Assembly (NCBI GenBank): GCA_028583605.1
Contig: CM053332.1
Span: 27,926,956 to 27,990,955, forward strand
Length of the DNA: 64,000 nt
DNA from: Dastarcus helophoroides
Taxonomy: Eukaryota > Arthropoda > Insecta > Coleoptera > Bothrideridae
Direction: 5' to 3'
Shown here: piece after piece, positions 1-13,400 of the stretch
Numbering within the stretch: the first letter of the stretch is position 1
Layout: each line of letters starts with the position of its first letter
Program-made: the position numbers and the translations under genes
The notes under the pieces: generated by a model
What the model was told of the DNA's origin: nothing
Databases searched by the model: none
What the model saw: only the letters and a program-made list of their open reading frames with translations

Positions 1-3000
1 TTCGAAAAGGAGTCGAAATTTTGAGAAAAAACCCAGATTTTAAAGAACTATCAACATTTTTGAAAGAAGTCACAATTTTGTGTAATGGTCGACTTTTGAA
101 AAGATAAAATTTTCCGGATTGTTAAAATTTGTACTATTTCGAAAAATTCGTTTTTATTTTCAAAAATTTCGAAATTTTTGAGGTGTGACCCTTTTTTTTT
201 TAAATATTATTTTCAAAAATTAGATTTATTTAAAAGGTGGGATTTTTCAAAATTTTGACTTTTTGTTGACATTTTCTGAAAGTTTTCTGAAAGAGTCGAA
301 ATTTCGAGAAAAAAAAAACAGATTTTAAAGAAGTATCAGAATATTTGAAAAAAAATCACAATTTTGTGAAATGGTCGACATTTGTAAAGACAAAATTTTC
401 CGGATTGTTAAAATTTTTACTTTTTCGAAAGATTCGTTTTTATTTTCAAGAATTTCGAAATTTCCGAAGTTTTCAAGTTTGACCCTTTTTTCTAAAATCT
501 TATTTTCGAAAATTAGATTTATTTAAAAGGTTGAACTTTTTCAAATTTTGACTTTTTTTGAAATTTTCAGTTTTCCGAAAATATCGACCTTTATCATCAA
601 AATTTTGACTTTGCCTCGAAATTTGGATTTTTTCAAAATTTTGCCCCTTTCTGGAAATCTTCGAAAAAAACACCAGATTTTAAAGAAGTATCAAAATTTT
701 TGAAAAATAGTCACAGTTTTGTGAAATGATCGACATTTTTAAACTCAAAATATCTACTTTTTGAAAATTAGGTTTATTTGAGAGATTGGATTATCCAAAT
801 TTCAAAACTTTTGAAGTTTTCAAATTTAACTCTTTTTTTTAATTTTCTTTTGTAAATTAGATTTATCGGAGAGGTTGGATTTTCCAAATTTCAAAATTTT
901 TGAAGTCTTCTAATTTGACTCTTTTTTTTTACATTTTCTTTTTGAAATTAGATTTAAGAGGTTGGACTTTTCCAAATTTTGCCTTTTTTTTGAAATTTTC
1001 GATTATTTCTTCAGTTTTTACGTCTTTTGAAAATTGCGACCCTTTATCATCAAAGTTTCGACTTTGTCTCGAAATTTGGTTTTTTCAAAATTTCGATTTT
1101 TCTAGAAATCTTCGAATTTTTGGAAACTTGACCTTCTGGGGAAAAAATTTTCAAACAAAAATCGAAATTTTGGAAACGTATAAATTTTCTAAAAAGCCAA
1201 AATTTTCAAAATATCGAAATTTTCAAAAAAGTTGAAATTTTGAGAAATAGTTGAAATTTTGAAAAGCAGTCGTAATTTTAAATTAAGTGCGTACTTTTAA
1301 TGAAAACTAGTTAAAATATCCAAAAGAAAACGACTCGGAGAAATGTCAATTTTCTGAAAATTTAAATTTTCCCAAATAAAAACTTTCGAAATCAAAGTTT
1401 AGGAAAAGAGTCGAAATTTCGAAAAAAAAAAACAGATTTTAAAGTATCGAAATTTTTGAAAAAAAGTATCAACTTTGTGAAATGGTCTACATTTTTAAAG
1501 TCCAAATTTTTCGGATGGTTAAAATTTTTACTTTTTCGAAAAATTCGATTTTATTTTCAAAAATTTCGAAATTTTTGAGGTCTTGAAATATGACTCCTAT
1601 TTTTAAGAGAATCTTCTTAAAAATTAGATTTGTTTGAGAGATTGGATTTTTCGATATTTTCCGGATAGTTAAAATTTTTACTTTTTCAAAATATTCAATT
1701 TTATTTTCAAAAATTTCAAATTTGTTGAGGTTTTCAAATTTGTCTCTTTTTTTTTAATGTTCTTTTTGAAGCTTGAATTTATTTGAGGGGTTGGATTTTC
1801 CAAATTTTAACTTTTTTAAAAACATTTCGATTATTTTTTCAGAATTTCCACGTTTTCTGAAAATTTCGACCTTTATCATCAAAATTTCGACTTTGTCTTG
1901 AAATTTAGTCTTTTCAAAACTTCGACTTTTTCTGGAAATATTCGAATTTTTGTAAACTTGACCCATTGGGGAATAAATTTTTGAAACACAAATCGCAATT
2001 TTGGAAATGTATAAATTTTCAAAAAATTGAAATTTTTAAAAAGTTCGAAATTTTCAAAAAAGTTGAAATTTTGATTAATAGTTGTAATTTTGAAATTCAG
2101 TCGTAATTTATGTACACTGCATACTTTTAATGAAAACTGGTTAAAATATCCAAAAGAGGACGACTCGGAAAAATGTCAATTTTCTGAAAGTTTAAAGCTT
2201 CTAAATAAAAATTTTTGAAATCAAAGTTTACAAAAAAGAGTCGAGATTTCGAGAAAAAAACCAGAGTTTAAAGAAGTATCAACATTTTTGAAAAAAAGTC
2301 ACACTTTTGTGAAATGGTCGACAATTTTAAAGACAAACATTTTCCGAGCTGCTAAAATTTTTACTTTTTCAAAAATTTCGTTTTTATTTTCAAAAATTTC
2401 AAAATTTTTGAGGTCTTCAAGTTTGAGCCTTTTTTCTAAAATCTTATTTTTGAAAATTAGATTTATTTGAGAGGTTGGATTTTTCCAAATTTTAACTTTT
2501 TTTTTAATTTTCAGTTATTTTTTCAGGTTCTACGTTTTCCGAAAATTTTGACCCTAATCATCAAAATTTCGACTTTGCCTCGAAATTAGGATTTTTTTTA
2601 AAGTTTTGCCTTTTTCTGGAAATATTCGAAAAAAACACCAGATTTTAAAGAAGTATCAAAATTTTTGAAAAAAAGTCACAATTTTGTGAAATCGTCGACA
2701 TTTTTAAAGTCAAAATTTTCCGGATTGTTAAAATTTCTACTTTATCAAAAAATTCGATTTTATTTTCAAAAATTTCAAAATTTTTGTAGTCTTCAAATTC
2801 GACTCTTATTTTTAAATCTACTTTTTGAAAATTAGATTTATTTGAGAGGTTGGAGTTTTATAAATTTCTAAATTGTTGAATTCTTCAAATTTGACTCTTT
2901 TTTTTAAATCTTCTTTTTGAAAATTAGATTTATTTGAAAGGTTGGATTTTTCCAAATTTTGACTTTTTTTTTAAATTTTCGGTTATTTCTTCAGTTTACA

Positions 3001-5900
3001 CATTTTCTGAAAATTTTGACCTTTTATCATAAAAATTTCGAAATTGCCTCGAAATTTGGTTATTTCAAAATTTCGACTTTTTCTGGAAATCTTCGAATTT
3101 TTGTAAACTCGACTTTTTGGAAAAAAAATTTTCAAACAAAATTCGAAATTTTGGAAATGTATAAATTTTCTAAAAAGTCGAAATTTTGAAAAAAGTTGAA
3201 ATTTTTAGAAAGTTTGAAATTTTCAAAAAAGTCGAAATTTCGAGAAATATTTGTAATTTTAAAAATCAGTCGTAATTTTAGGTATGGTATACTTTTAATG
3301 AAAATGGTTAAAATATCCAAAAGGGGACTATTCGAAAAAATGTCAATTTTCTGAACATTTAAATTTTCCTAAATAAAAATTTTTGAAATCAAAGTTTACG
3401 AAAAGAATCGAAATTTTGAGAAAAAAAACCAGATTTTAAGGAAGTATTTAAATTTTTTAAAAAAGTCACAATTTTGTGAAATGGTCGACATTTTAAAACT
3501 CCAAATTTTCCGAACTGTTAACATTTTTCCTTTTTCGAAAAGTTCGATTTTATTTTCAAAAATGTCGAAACTTTTGAAGTCTTCAAATTTGACTCTTTTT
3601 TTTAATCTACTCTTTGAAAATTGGATTTATTTGACAGGTTGGATTTTTCCAAATTTCGAAATTTTTAGTCTTCAAATTAGACACTTTTTTAAATTTTCTT
3701 TTTGAAAATTAGATTTATTTGAAAGGTTGGATTTTCCAAATTTCAACATTTTTGAAGTCTTCAAATTTGACTCTTTTTTTTACTACTCTTTGAAAATTGG
3801 ATTTATTTGACAGGTTGGATTTTTCCAAATTTTGAAATTTTTAGTCTTCAAATTAGACCCTTTTTTTAAATTTTCTTTTTGAAAATTAGATTTATTTGAA
3901 AGGTTGGATTTTCCAAATTTCAAAATTTTTGAAGTCTTCAAATTTGACTCTTTTTTTAAATTTTCTTTTTGAAAATTAGATTTATTTGAGAGGTTGGATT
4001 TTTTTCCAAATTTTGACTTTTTTTTAAAATGTTCGATTATTTCTTCAGTTTACACGTTTTCTAAAAATTTCGACCTTTTAACACTTAAATTTCTACTTTG
4101 CCTCAAAATTTGGTTTTTTCAAAATTTCGACTTTTTCTGCAAATCTTCGAAATTTTGTAAGCTTGGCTTTTTGGAAAAAAAAATTTTCAAACAAAAATCG
4201 AAATTTTGGAAATGTATAAATTTTCTAAAAAAAAGAAATTTCGAGAAATAGTTGTAATTTTGATAATCAGTCGTAATTTTAGGTACAGTGCATACTTTTA
4301 ATGAAAACTGGTTGAAATATTTAAAAGAGGACGACTCGAATAAATGTTAATTTTCTGAAGGTTTAAATTTTCATAAATAAAAATGTTCGAAATCAAAGTT
4401 TACGAAAAGAGTCGAAATTTCGAGAAAAAAACCTGATTTTAAGAAAGTGTCAAAATTTTTGAAAAAAAGTCACAATTTTATGAAATGGTCGACATTTTTA
4501 AACTCCAAATTTTCCAGATTGTTAAAATTTTTCCTTTTTCGAAAAGTTTGATTTTATTTTTAAAAATTTCAAAACTTTTCAAGTCAAATTTGACTCTTTT
4601 TTTAAATCCATTTTTTGAAAATGGGATTTATTTAAGAGGTTGGATATTTTCAAATTTCAAAATTCTTGAAGTGTTCAAATTTGACTCTTTTTTTAAATCT
4701 TCTTTTTAAAAATTAGATTATTTGAAAGGTTGAATTTCTTCAAATTTTGACTATTTTGAAAATTTTCGATTATTTCTCAGCTTACACGTTTTCTGCAAAT
4801 TTCCACCTTTTATCATCAAAATTTCGACTTTGCTTCGAAGTTTGGTTTCTTCAAAATTTCGACTCTTTCTAAAAATCGTCGAATTTTTGTAAACTTGACC
4901 TTTTGGGGACAAAATGTTCGAACAAAAATCGAAATTTTGGAAATGTACAAAATTTCTAAAACGTCTAAATTTTCAAAGAAGTTGAAATTTTGAGAAATAG
5001 TTGTAATTTTGAAAATCAGTCGTAATTGTAACTACAGTGCATATTTTTAATGAAAACTGGTTAGAATATCCAAAAGAGGAAAAATATCAATTTTCTGAAA
5101 GTATAAATTTTCTTAAATAAAAATTTTCGAAATCAAAGTTTACGAAAAAAGTCGAAATTTCGAGAAAAAAACCAGATTTTAAAGAAGTATCAAAATTTTA
5201 TGAATTGGTCGACATTTTTAAAGTCCAAATTTTCCGGATTGTTAAAATTTTAACTTTTTTAAGAAGTTCGATTTTTTTCAATATTTCGAAAATTTTGAAG
5301 TTTCCAGTATTATATATTTAATTTTTTTTTTAATTCTGCTTTCTTCTTGAAAATTGAAATTGATTTGTGAAGTTTTGAGTATTATATATTTAATTCGTTT
5401 TTTTTAATTCTGCTTTCTTTTTGGAAATTGAAATTGATTTGTGAAGTTGGATTTTTCCAAATTTTGACTTTTTTTAAAAACATTTGCGATTACTTTCCTA
5501 AGAATTTTCAAGTTTTCTGTAAAAATTACGAGCTTTTATCATCAAAATTTTGACCTTTTTTTGAGAAGTTATCAATTTTTTTCATCAGAATTTCCACGTT
5601 TTCTAAAAATTTCGATCACTTTTCATCAAAATTTTGACTTGGCCTGGATATTTGGTGGTTCCAAAATTTCGACTTTTTCTGGAAATCTTCGAAAATTTAT
5701 AAACTTGACTTTTTGGGGAAAATTTTTCAAACAAAAATCGAAATTTTGGAAATGTACCAATTTTCTAAATAGTCGAAATTTTCTAAAAAGTCATAATTTC
5801 CAAAAACCGTTGAAATTCTGAAAAAAAGTCGTAATTTTAAGTAAAGTGCAAAATTTTCATAAAAAATGAATAAAATAACCAAAGCGCGACTCAGAAAAAT
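1..5900. repeat. AT-rich degenerate tandem array, ~0.75-1.2 kb units
   Basis: This block is dominated by short A/T runs around the motif GTCGAAATTT and its complement. An anchor segment containing ACTTTTAATGAAAACTGG recurs near 1290, 2120, 3290, 4290, 5040 and, in degenerate form, 5850. A second anchor, ATGGTCGACATTTTTAAA or close variants, recurs near 85, 370, 725, 1470, 2310, 2690, 3480, 4485 and 5205. Units are therefore irregular and diverged. Short open frames here are rich in F, K, S and N, as expected of AT-rich noise, and none resembles a protein family. If nompC continues to the left of the window, this block is intronic. Confidence 0.75.
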
Positions 5901-6465
5901 GTTAATTTTTTGAAAGTAAGTCGACCTAAGTGTGAAAACGTCGATTAAAAAACATTAGTTGTGAAGCGATATTGCTACCAATCGCGAATTATGTGGTGAA
6001 TTCCCAAATTAAAGTCCAATCTTCATTTTATAATTGAGATGTTGACTATTTTTCAAAATTTTAACTTAAAACTCAAAATTTCATGTAAAAAGACTGGACA
6101 TTTTGAGATATCCAAATGGTGATGAAAAGGAAGAAATTTTGATCCAAAAGTCGAACTACTGAGAAAAAAAAAGTAAACATTTCAAGGTTCAACTGGATAA
6201 TGTGAGAAAAGTAAAACAAATTGCGAAAAAAAAGTGAAATTTATCAGAAAAAAATTGAAATATCAGGATGCGTCTCACCAGCAAACTCACCAGCCATTCA
6301 TCAGTTATTTTTTTTCAGATCTTCCTAAAAATCGTAAATGCGGGTCAACGTATTTAAGGTCAAAAAAAATATTTTTGTTATGACCTAAAGAAGGTTTCTT
6401 ATGATCTAAAAAATATTTTTTTTGTGATTTTCCTAGAAATTGAAATAAAAATTTTGAATTAAAGG
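5901..6465. other. AT-rich spacer, no gene seen
   Basis: The array's anchor motifs fade out here. The sequence is AT-rich and unpatterned, with no splice-flanked coding segment and no family resemblance in any frame. It runs up to the foldback element that starts at 6466. Confidence 0.6.
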
Positions 6466-6709
6466 TGGAACGGACTGGTCCTTGGTTATCTCAAAAAATT
6501 GAAATACAAATCCTGTCCCCTGAACCAAGAAAGATTAAAAAACACAACAAAGGTTGCTCTCTGAAGATGATACAGAACTTGTCCCCTGAAACCAGTATCT
6601 CTCTGAAGCTTGGCTGTCGAAACGCCCTTGTTGTGTTTTTTAATCTTTCTTGGTTCAGGGGACACGCTTTGTGTTTCAATTTTTGGGGATAACCAAGGAC
6701 CAGCCGTTT
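6466..6709. mobile_element. Foldback element, rearranged copy
   Basis: The copy starts GGTGGAACGGACTGGTCCTT and ends with a near reverse complement closing in CCGTTTCACC. Inside, the module with CAAGAAAGATTAAAAAACAC occurs first in one orientation and then inverted, so the copy can fold into a long hairpin. It has no coding capacity of its own. The centre is rearranged: GGTTGCTCT runs directly into CTGAAGATGA at 6552-6570, while GGCTGTCGAAACGCC lies about 50 bp further on. These are parts of the hammerhead-like core described elsewhere. Open frames across the element only read the palindrome. Confidence 0.8.
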
Positions 6710-6772
6710 CACCAAAATTCCTAGAGATTGTAAACCACTCTTCCATCAGGTTTAATACCCTTGCGCTTTCAG

Positions 6773-7147
6773 GGGACCACGTTGGGCAATTAATCCTAGA
6801 CGAAGATCTCCCGTTGACACACGTCCACATCATTGGGCATTCACTAGGTGCCCACATCGCTGGTTTCGCCGGGAAATACATCCTAACCAACAAAAAACAA
6901 AAAATCTCTCGCATCACCGCCCTAGACCCGGCCGGTCCTCACTTCGTCTCCCCTTTGATCACAAAAGGCGACAGATTGGACGCCGATGATGCCACCATCG
7001 TCGACGTCATTCACACAGACGGGAAATTCTACGGATACTACGCCCCGATAGGCACACTGGACATCTACTTCAACAGCGGAAGGAGAATACAACCGGAATG
7101 TCTCAGTGTTAAAAACTTGGATCGTCTGGAGGACGTTCTAAAGAAAA
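6773..7147 (+). CDS. Pancreatic-lipase-family exon (lipase or phospholipase A1), partial
   Basis: A single internal exon of the neutral (pancreatic-type) lipase family, which hydrolyses ester bonds of acylglycerols or phospholipids and is usually secreted. Visible landmarks are GHSLGAH with the nucleophile Ser codon at 6841-6843, ALDPAGP with the likely catalytic Asp at 6925-6927, the VDVIHTDG segment, and a GTLDIYFNSG...QPEC stretch typical of the family. The catalytic His, normally in a Cys-Ser-His segment downstream, is missing, as are the signal peptide and N-terminal strands. The exon is bounded by a TTTCAG acceptor at 6772 and a GTGAGG donor at 7148; it starts two bases before the first whole codon (6775) and ends in phase 1. 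No other lipase exons were found. It may belong to a gene with large introns, lie antisense within the nompC intron, or be a stranded fragment. Codon use is far less AT-biased than the surroundings. Confidence 0.75.
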
Positions 7148-7267
7148 GTGAGGTTCTGGAATTGTTCATTTGAGAAACAACACAAGTCTTCAAAATAGAA
7201 ACTGGAAGACTTTTCTTTCATCAAAAGTCTGCTTTCGATGGAAGGGGTTGGATCTCTCTAAAGTTGC

Positions 7268-7355
7268 TAGTTTGGCTATCGAAACACGTTAGAGCAAGAG
7301 TTGTGTTTTTGAATTTTTCTTGGTTTCAGGGGACAAGATTTGTGTATCAATTTTC
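7268..7355 (+). mobile_element. Foldback element, 3' half fragment
   Basis: Contains GGCTATCGAAACACGTTAGAG followed by the GTTGTGTTTTTGAATTTTTC and GGTTTCAGGGGACAAGATTT modules shared by the other copies. The left arm and outer terminus are absent. It lies 120 bp beyond the donor of the lipase exon, so that exon is bracketed by two copies of the same family. The remaining bases up to 7470 show nothing recognisable. Confidence 0.7.
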
Positions 7356-7470
7356 TAAAGTTGTCTTACATTAGAGCTCTTTAAAGGTGTGGTTCTTCTA
7401 TGGATTGATTGATGGGGGCCACCCCAGTACATTGCAGTAAAAATCACTTTAGCCCAAAGATAGACTTGTG

Positions 7471-10400
7471 TGGTTTCCCAAACCAAAGTGGTTTCCCAAA
7501 CCAACGTGGTTTTCCAAACCAACCTGGTTTCCCAAACCAACGTGGTTTTCCAAACCAACGTGGTTTCCCAAACTAACCTGGTTTCGCAAACCAACGTGGT
7601 TTTCCAAACCAACGTGGTTTTCCAAACCAACGTGGTTTTCCAAACCAACGTGGTTTTCCAAACCAACGTGGTTTTCCAAACCAACGTGGTTTTCCAAACC
7701 AACGTGGTTTTCCAAACCAACGTGGTTTTCCAAACCAACGTGGTTTTCCAAACCAACGTGGTTTTCCAAACCAACGTGGTTTTCCAAACCAACGTGGTTT
7801 TCCAAACCAACGTGGTTTTCCAAACCAACGTGGTTTTCCAAACCAACGTGGTTTTCCAAACCAACGTGGTTTTCCAAACCAACGTGGTTTTCCAAACCAA
7901 CGTGGTTTTCCAAACCAACGTGGTTTTCCAAACCAACGTGGTTTTCCAAACCAACGTGGTTTTCCAAACCAACGTGGTTTTCCAAACCAACGTGGTTTTC
8001 CAAACCAACGTGGTTTTCCAAACCAACGTGGTTTTCCAAACCAACGTGGTTTTCCAAACCAACGTGGTTTTCCAAACCAACGTGGTTTTCCAAACCAACG
8101 TGGTTTTCCAAACCAACGTGGTTTTCCAAACCAACGTGGTTTTCCAAACCAACGTGGTTTTCCAAACCAACGTGGTTTTCCAAACCAACGTGGTTTTCCA
8201 AACCAACGTGGTTTTCCAAACCAACGTGGTTTTCCAAACCAACGTGGTTTTCCAAACCAACGTGGTTTTCCAAACCAACGTGGTTTTCCAAACCAACGTG
8301 GTTTTCCAAACCAACGTGGTTTTCCAAACCAACGTGGTTTTCCAAACCAACGTGGTTTTCCAAACCAACGTGGTTTTCCAAACCAACGTGGTTTTCCAAA
8401 CCAACGTGGTTTTCCAAACCAACGTGGTTTTCCAAACCAACGTGGTTTTCCAAACCAACGTGGTTTTCCAAACCAACGTGGTTTTCCAAACCAACGTGGT
8501 TTTCCAAACCAACGTGGTTTTCCAAACCAACGTGGTTTTCCAAACCAACGTGGTTTTCCAAACCAACGTGGTTTTCCAAACCAACGTGGTTTTCCAAACC
8601 AACGTGGTTTTCCAAACCAACGTGGTTTTCCAAACCAACGTGGTTTTCCAAACCAACGTGGTTTTCCAAACCAACGTGGTTTTCCAAACCAACGTGGTTT
8701 TCCAAACCAACGTGGTTTTCCAAACCAACGTGGTTTTCCAAACCAACGTGGTTTTCCAAACCAACGTGGTTTTCCAAACCAACGTGGTTTTCCAAACCAA
8801 CGTGGTTTTCCAAACCAACGTGGTTTTCCAAACCAACGTGGTTTTCCAAACCAACGTGGTTTTCCAAACCAACGTGGTTTTCCAAACCAACGTGGTTTTC
8901 CAAACCAACGTGGTTTTCCAAACCAACGTGGTTTTCCAAACCAACGTGGTTTTCCAAACCAACGTGGTTTTCCAAACCAACGTGGTTTTCCAAACCAACG
9001 TGGTTTTCCAAACCAACGTGGTTTTCCAAACCAACGTGGTTTTCCAAACCAACGTGGTTTTCCAAACCAACGTGGTTTTCCAAACCAACGTGGTTTTCCA
9101 AACCAACGTGGTTTTCCAAACCAACGTGGTTTTCCAAACCAACGTGGTTTTCCAAACCAACGTGGTTTTCCAAACCAACGTGGTTTTCCAAACCAACGTG
9201 GTTTTCCAAACCAACGTGGTTTTCCAAACCAACGTGGTTTTCCAAACCAACGTGGTTTTCCAAACCAACGTGGTTTTCCAAACCAACGTGGTTTTCCAAA
9301 CCAACGTGGTTTTCCAAACCAACGTGGTTTTCCAAACCAACGTGGTTTTCCAAACCAACGTGGTTTTCCAAACCAACGTGGTTTTCCAAACCAACGTGGT
9401 TTTCCAAACCAACGTGGTTTTCCAAACCAACGTGGTTTTCCAAACCAACGTGGTTTTCCAAACCAACGTGGTTTTCCAAACCAACGTGGTTTTCCAAACC
9501 AACGTGGTTTTCCAAACCAACGTGGTTTTCCAAACCAACGTGGTTTTCCAAACCAACGTGGTTTTCCAAACCAACGTGGTTTTCCAAACCAACGTGGTTT
9601 TCCAAACCAACGTGGTTTTCCAAACCAACGTGGTTTTCCAAACCAACGTGGTTTTCCAAACCAACGTGGTTTTCCAAACCAACGTGGTTTTCCAAACCAA
9701 CGTGGTTTTCCAAACCAACGTGGTTTTCCAAACCAACGTGGTTTTCCAAACCAACGTGGTTTTCCAAACCAACGTGGTTTTCCAAACCAACGTGGTTTTC
9801 CAAACCAACGTGGTTTTCCAAACCAACGTGGTTTTCCAAACCAACGTGGTTTTCCAAACCAACGTGGTTTTCCAAACCAACGTGGTTTTCCAAACCAACG
9901 TGGTTTTCCAAACCAACGTGGTTTTCCAAACCAACGTGGTTTTCCAAACCAACGTGGTTTTCCAAACCAACGTGGTTTTCCAAACCAACGTGGTTTTCCA
10001 AACCAACGTGGTTTTCCAAACCAACGTGGTTTTCCAAACCAACGTGGTTTTCCAAACCAACGTGGTTTTCCAAACCAACGTGGTTTTCCAAACCAACGTG
10101 GTTTTCCAAACCAACGTGGTTTTCCAAACCAACGTGGTTTTCCAAACCAACGTGGTTTTCCAAACCAACGTGGTTTTCCAAACCAACGTGGTTTTCCAAA
10201 CCAACGTGGTTTTCCAAACCAACGTGGTTTTCCAAACCAACGTGGTTTTCCAAACCAACGTGGTTTTCCAAACCAACGTGGTTTTCCAAACCAACGTGGT
10301 TTTCCAAACCAACGTGGTTTTCCAAACCAACGTGGTTTTCCAAACCAACGTGGTTTTCCAAACCAACGTGGTTTTCCAAACCAACGTGGTTTTCCAAACC

Positions 10401-13400
10401 AACGTGGTTTTCCAAACCAACGTGGTTTTCCAAACCAACGTGGTTTTCCAAACCAACGTGGTTTTCCAAACCAACGTGGTTTTCCAAACCAACGTGGTTT
10501 TCCAAACCAACGTGGTTTTCCAAACCAACGTGGTTTTCCAAACCAACGTGGTTTTCCAAACCAACGTGGTTTTCCAAACCAACGTGGTTTTCCAAACCAA
10601 CGTGGTTTTCCAAACCAACGTGGTTTTCCAAACCAACGTGGTTTTCCAAACCAACGTGGTTTTCCAAACCAACGTGGTTTTCCAAACCAACGTGGTTTTC
10701 CAAACCAACGTGGTTTTCCAAACCAACGTGGTTTTCCAAACCAACGTGGTTTTCCAAACCAACGTGGTTTTCCAAACCAACGTGGTTTTCCAAACCAACG
10801 TGGTTTTCCAAACCAACGTGGTTTTCCAAACCAACGTGGTTTTCCAAACCAACGTGGTTTTCCAAACCAACGTGGTTTTCCAAACCAACGTGGTTTTCCA
10901 AACCAACGTGGTTTTCCAAACCAACGTGGTTTTCCAAACCAACGTGGTTTTCCAAACCAACGTGGTTTTCCAAACCAACGTGGTTTTCCAAACCAACGTG
11001 GTTTTCCAAACCAACGTGGTTTTCCAAACCAACGTGGTTTTCCAAACCAACGTGGTTTTCCAAACCAACGTGGTTTTCCAAACCAACGTGGTTTTCCAAA
11101 CCAACGTGGTTTTCCAAACCAACGTGGTTTTCCAAACCAACGTGGTTTTCCAAACCAACGTGGTTTTCCAAACCAACGTGGTTTTCCAAACCAACGTGGT
11201 TTTCCAAACCAACGTGGTTTTCCAAACCAACGTGGTTTTCCAAACCAACGTGGTTTTCCAAACCAACGTGGTTTTCCAAACCAACGTGGTTTTCCAAACC
11301 AACGTGGTTTTCCAAACCAACGTGGTTTTCCAAACCAACGTGGTTTTCCAAACCAACGTGGTTTTCCAAACCAACGTGGTTTTCCAAACCAACGTGGTTT
11401 TCCAAACCAACGTGGTTTTCCAAACCAACGTGGTTTTCCAAACCAACGTGGTTTTCCAAACCAACGTGGTTTTCCAAACCAACGTGGTTTTCCAAACCAA
11501 CGTGGTTTTCCAAACCAACGTGGTTTTCCAAACCAACGTGGTTTTCCAAACCAACGTGGTTTTCCAAACCAACGTGGTTTTCCAAACCAACGTGGTTTTC
11601 CAAACCAACGTGGTTTTCCAAACCAACGTGGTTTTCCAAACCAACGTGGTTTTCCAAACCAACGTGGTTTTCCAAACCAACGTGGTTTTCCAAACCAACG
11701 TGGTTTTCCAAACCAACGTGGTTTTCCAAACCAACGTGGTTTTCCAAACCAACGTGGTTTTCCAAACCAACGTGGTTTTCCAAACCAACGTGGTTTTCCA
11801 AACCAACGTGGTTTTCCAAACCAACGTGGTTTTCCAAACCAACGTGGTTTTCCAAACCAACGTGGTTTTCCAAACCAACGTGGTTTTCCAAACCAACGTG
11901 GTTTTCCAAACCAACGTGGTTTTCCAAACCAACGTGGTTTTCCAAACCAACGTGGTTTTCCAAACCAACGTGGTTTTCCAAACCAACGTGGTTTTCCAAA
12001 CCAACGTGGTTTTCCAAACCAACGTGGTTTTCCAAACCAACGTGGTTTTCCAAACCAACGTGGTTTTCCAAACCAACGTGGTTTTCCAAACCAACGTGGT
12101 TTTCCAAACCAACGTGGTTTTCCAAACCAACGTGGTTTTCCAAACCAACGTGGTTTTCCAAACCAACGTGGTTTTCCAAACCAACGTGGTTTTCCAAACC
12201 AACGTGGTTTTCCAAACCAACGTGGTTTTCCAAACCAACGTGGTTTTCCAAACCAACGTGGTTTTCCAAACCAACGTGGTTTTCCAAACCAACGTGGTTT
12301 TCCAAACCAACGTGGTTTTCCAAACCAACGTGGTTTTCCAAACCAACGTGGTTTTCCAAACCAACGTGGTTTTCCAAACCAACGTGGTTTTCCAAACCAA
12401 CGTGGTTTTCCAAACCAACGTGGTTTTCCAAACCAACGTGGTTTTCCAAACCAACGTGGTTTTCCAAACCAACGTGGTTTTCCAAACCAACGTGGTTTTC
12501 CAAACCAACGTGGTTTTCCAAACCAACGTGGTTTTCCAAACCAACGTGGTTTTCCAAACCAACGTGGTTTTCCAAACCAACGTGGTTTTCCAAACCAACG
12601 TGGTTTTCCAAACCAACGTGGTTTTCCAAACCAACGTGGTTTTCCAAACCAACGTGGTTTTCCAAACCAACGTGGTTTTCCAAACCAACGTGGTTTTCCA
12701 AACCAACGTGGTTTTCCAAACCAACGTGGTTTTCCAAACCAACGTGGTTTTCCAAACCAACGTGGTTTTCCAAACCAACGTGGTTTTCCAAACCAACGTG
12801 GTTTTCCAAACCAACGTGGTTTTCCAAACCAACGTGGTTTTCCAAACCAACGTGGTTTTCCAAACCAACGTGGTTTTCCAAACCAACGTGGTTTTCCAAA
12901 CCAACGTGGTTTTCCAAACCAACGTGGTTTTCCAAACCAACGTGGTTTTCCAAACCAACGTGGTTTTCCAAACCAACGTGGTTTTCCAAACCAACGTGGT
13001 TTTCCAAACCAACGTGGTTTTCCAAACCAACGTGGTTTTCCAAACCAACGTGGTTTTCCAAACCAACGTGGTTTTCCAAACCAACGTGGTTTTCCAAACC
13101 AACGTGGTTTTCCAAACCAACGTGGTTTTCCAAACCAACGTGGTTTTCCAAACCAACGTGGTTTTCCAAACCAACGTGGTTTTCCAAACCAACGTGGTTT
13201 TCCAAACCAACGTGGTTTTCCAAACCAACGTGGTTTTCCAAACCAACGTGGTTTTCCAAACCAACGTGGTTTTCCAAACCAACGTGGTTTTCCAAACCAA
13301 CGTGGTTTTCCAAACCAACGTGGTTTTCCAAACCAACGTGGTTTTCCAAACCAACGTGGTTTTCCAAACCAACGTGGTTTTCCAAACCAACGTGGTTTTC

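Noticed and set aside
900..5821. Small open frames in the left AT-rich block
   Set aside because: They are F/K/S/N-rich, recur with the array period, lack any family resemblance and match the composition.
6486..6917. 143-codon minus-strand frame opposite the lipase exon
   Set aside because: It is the shadow of the lipase exon and of the palindromic element; the plus strand carries the GHSLG and DPAGP motifs.
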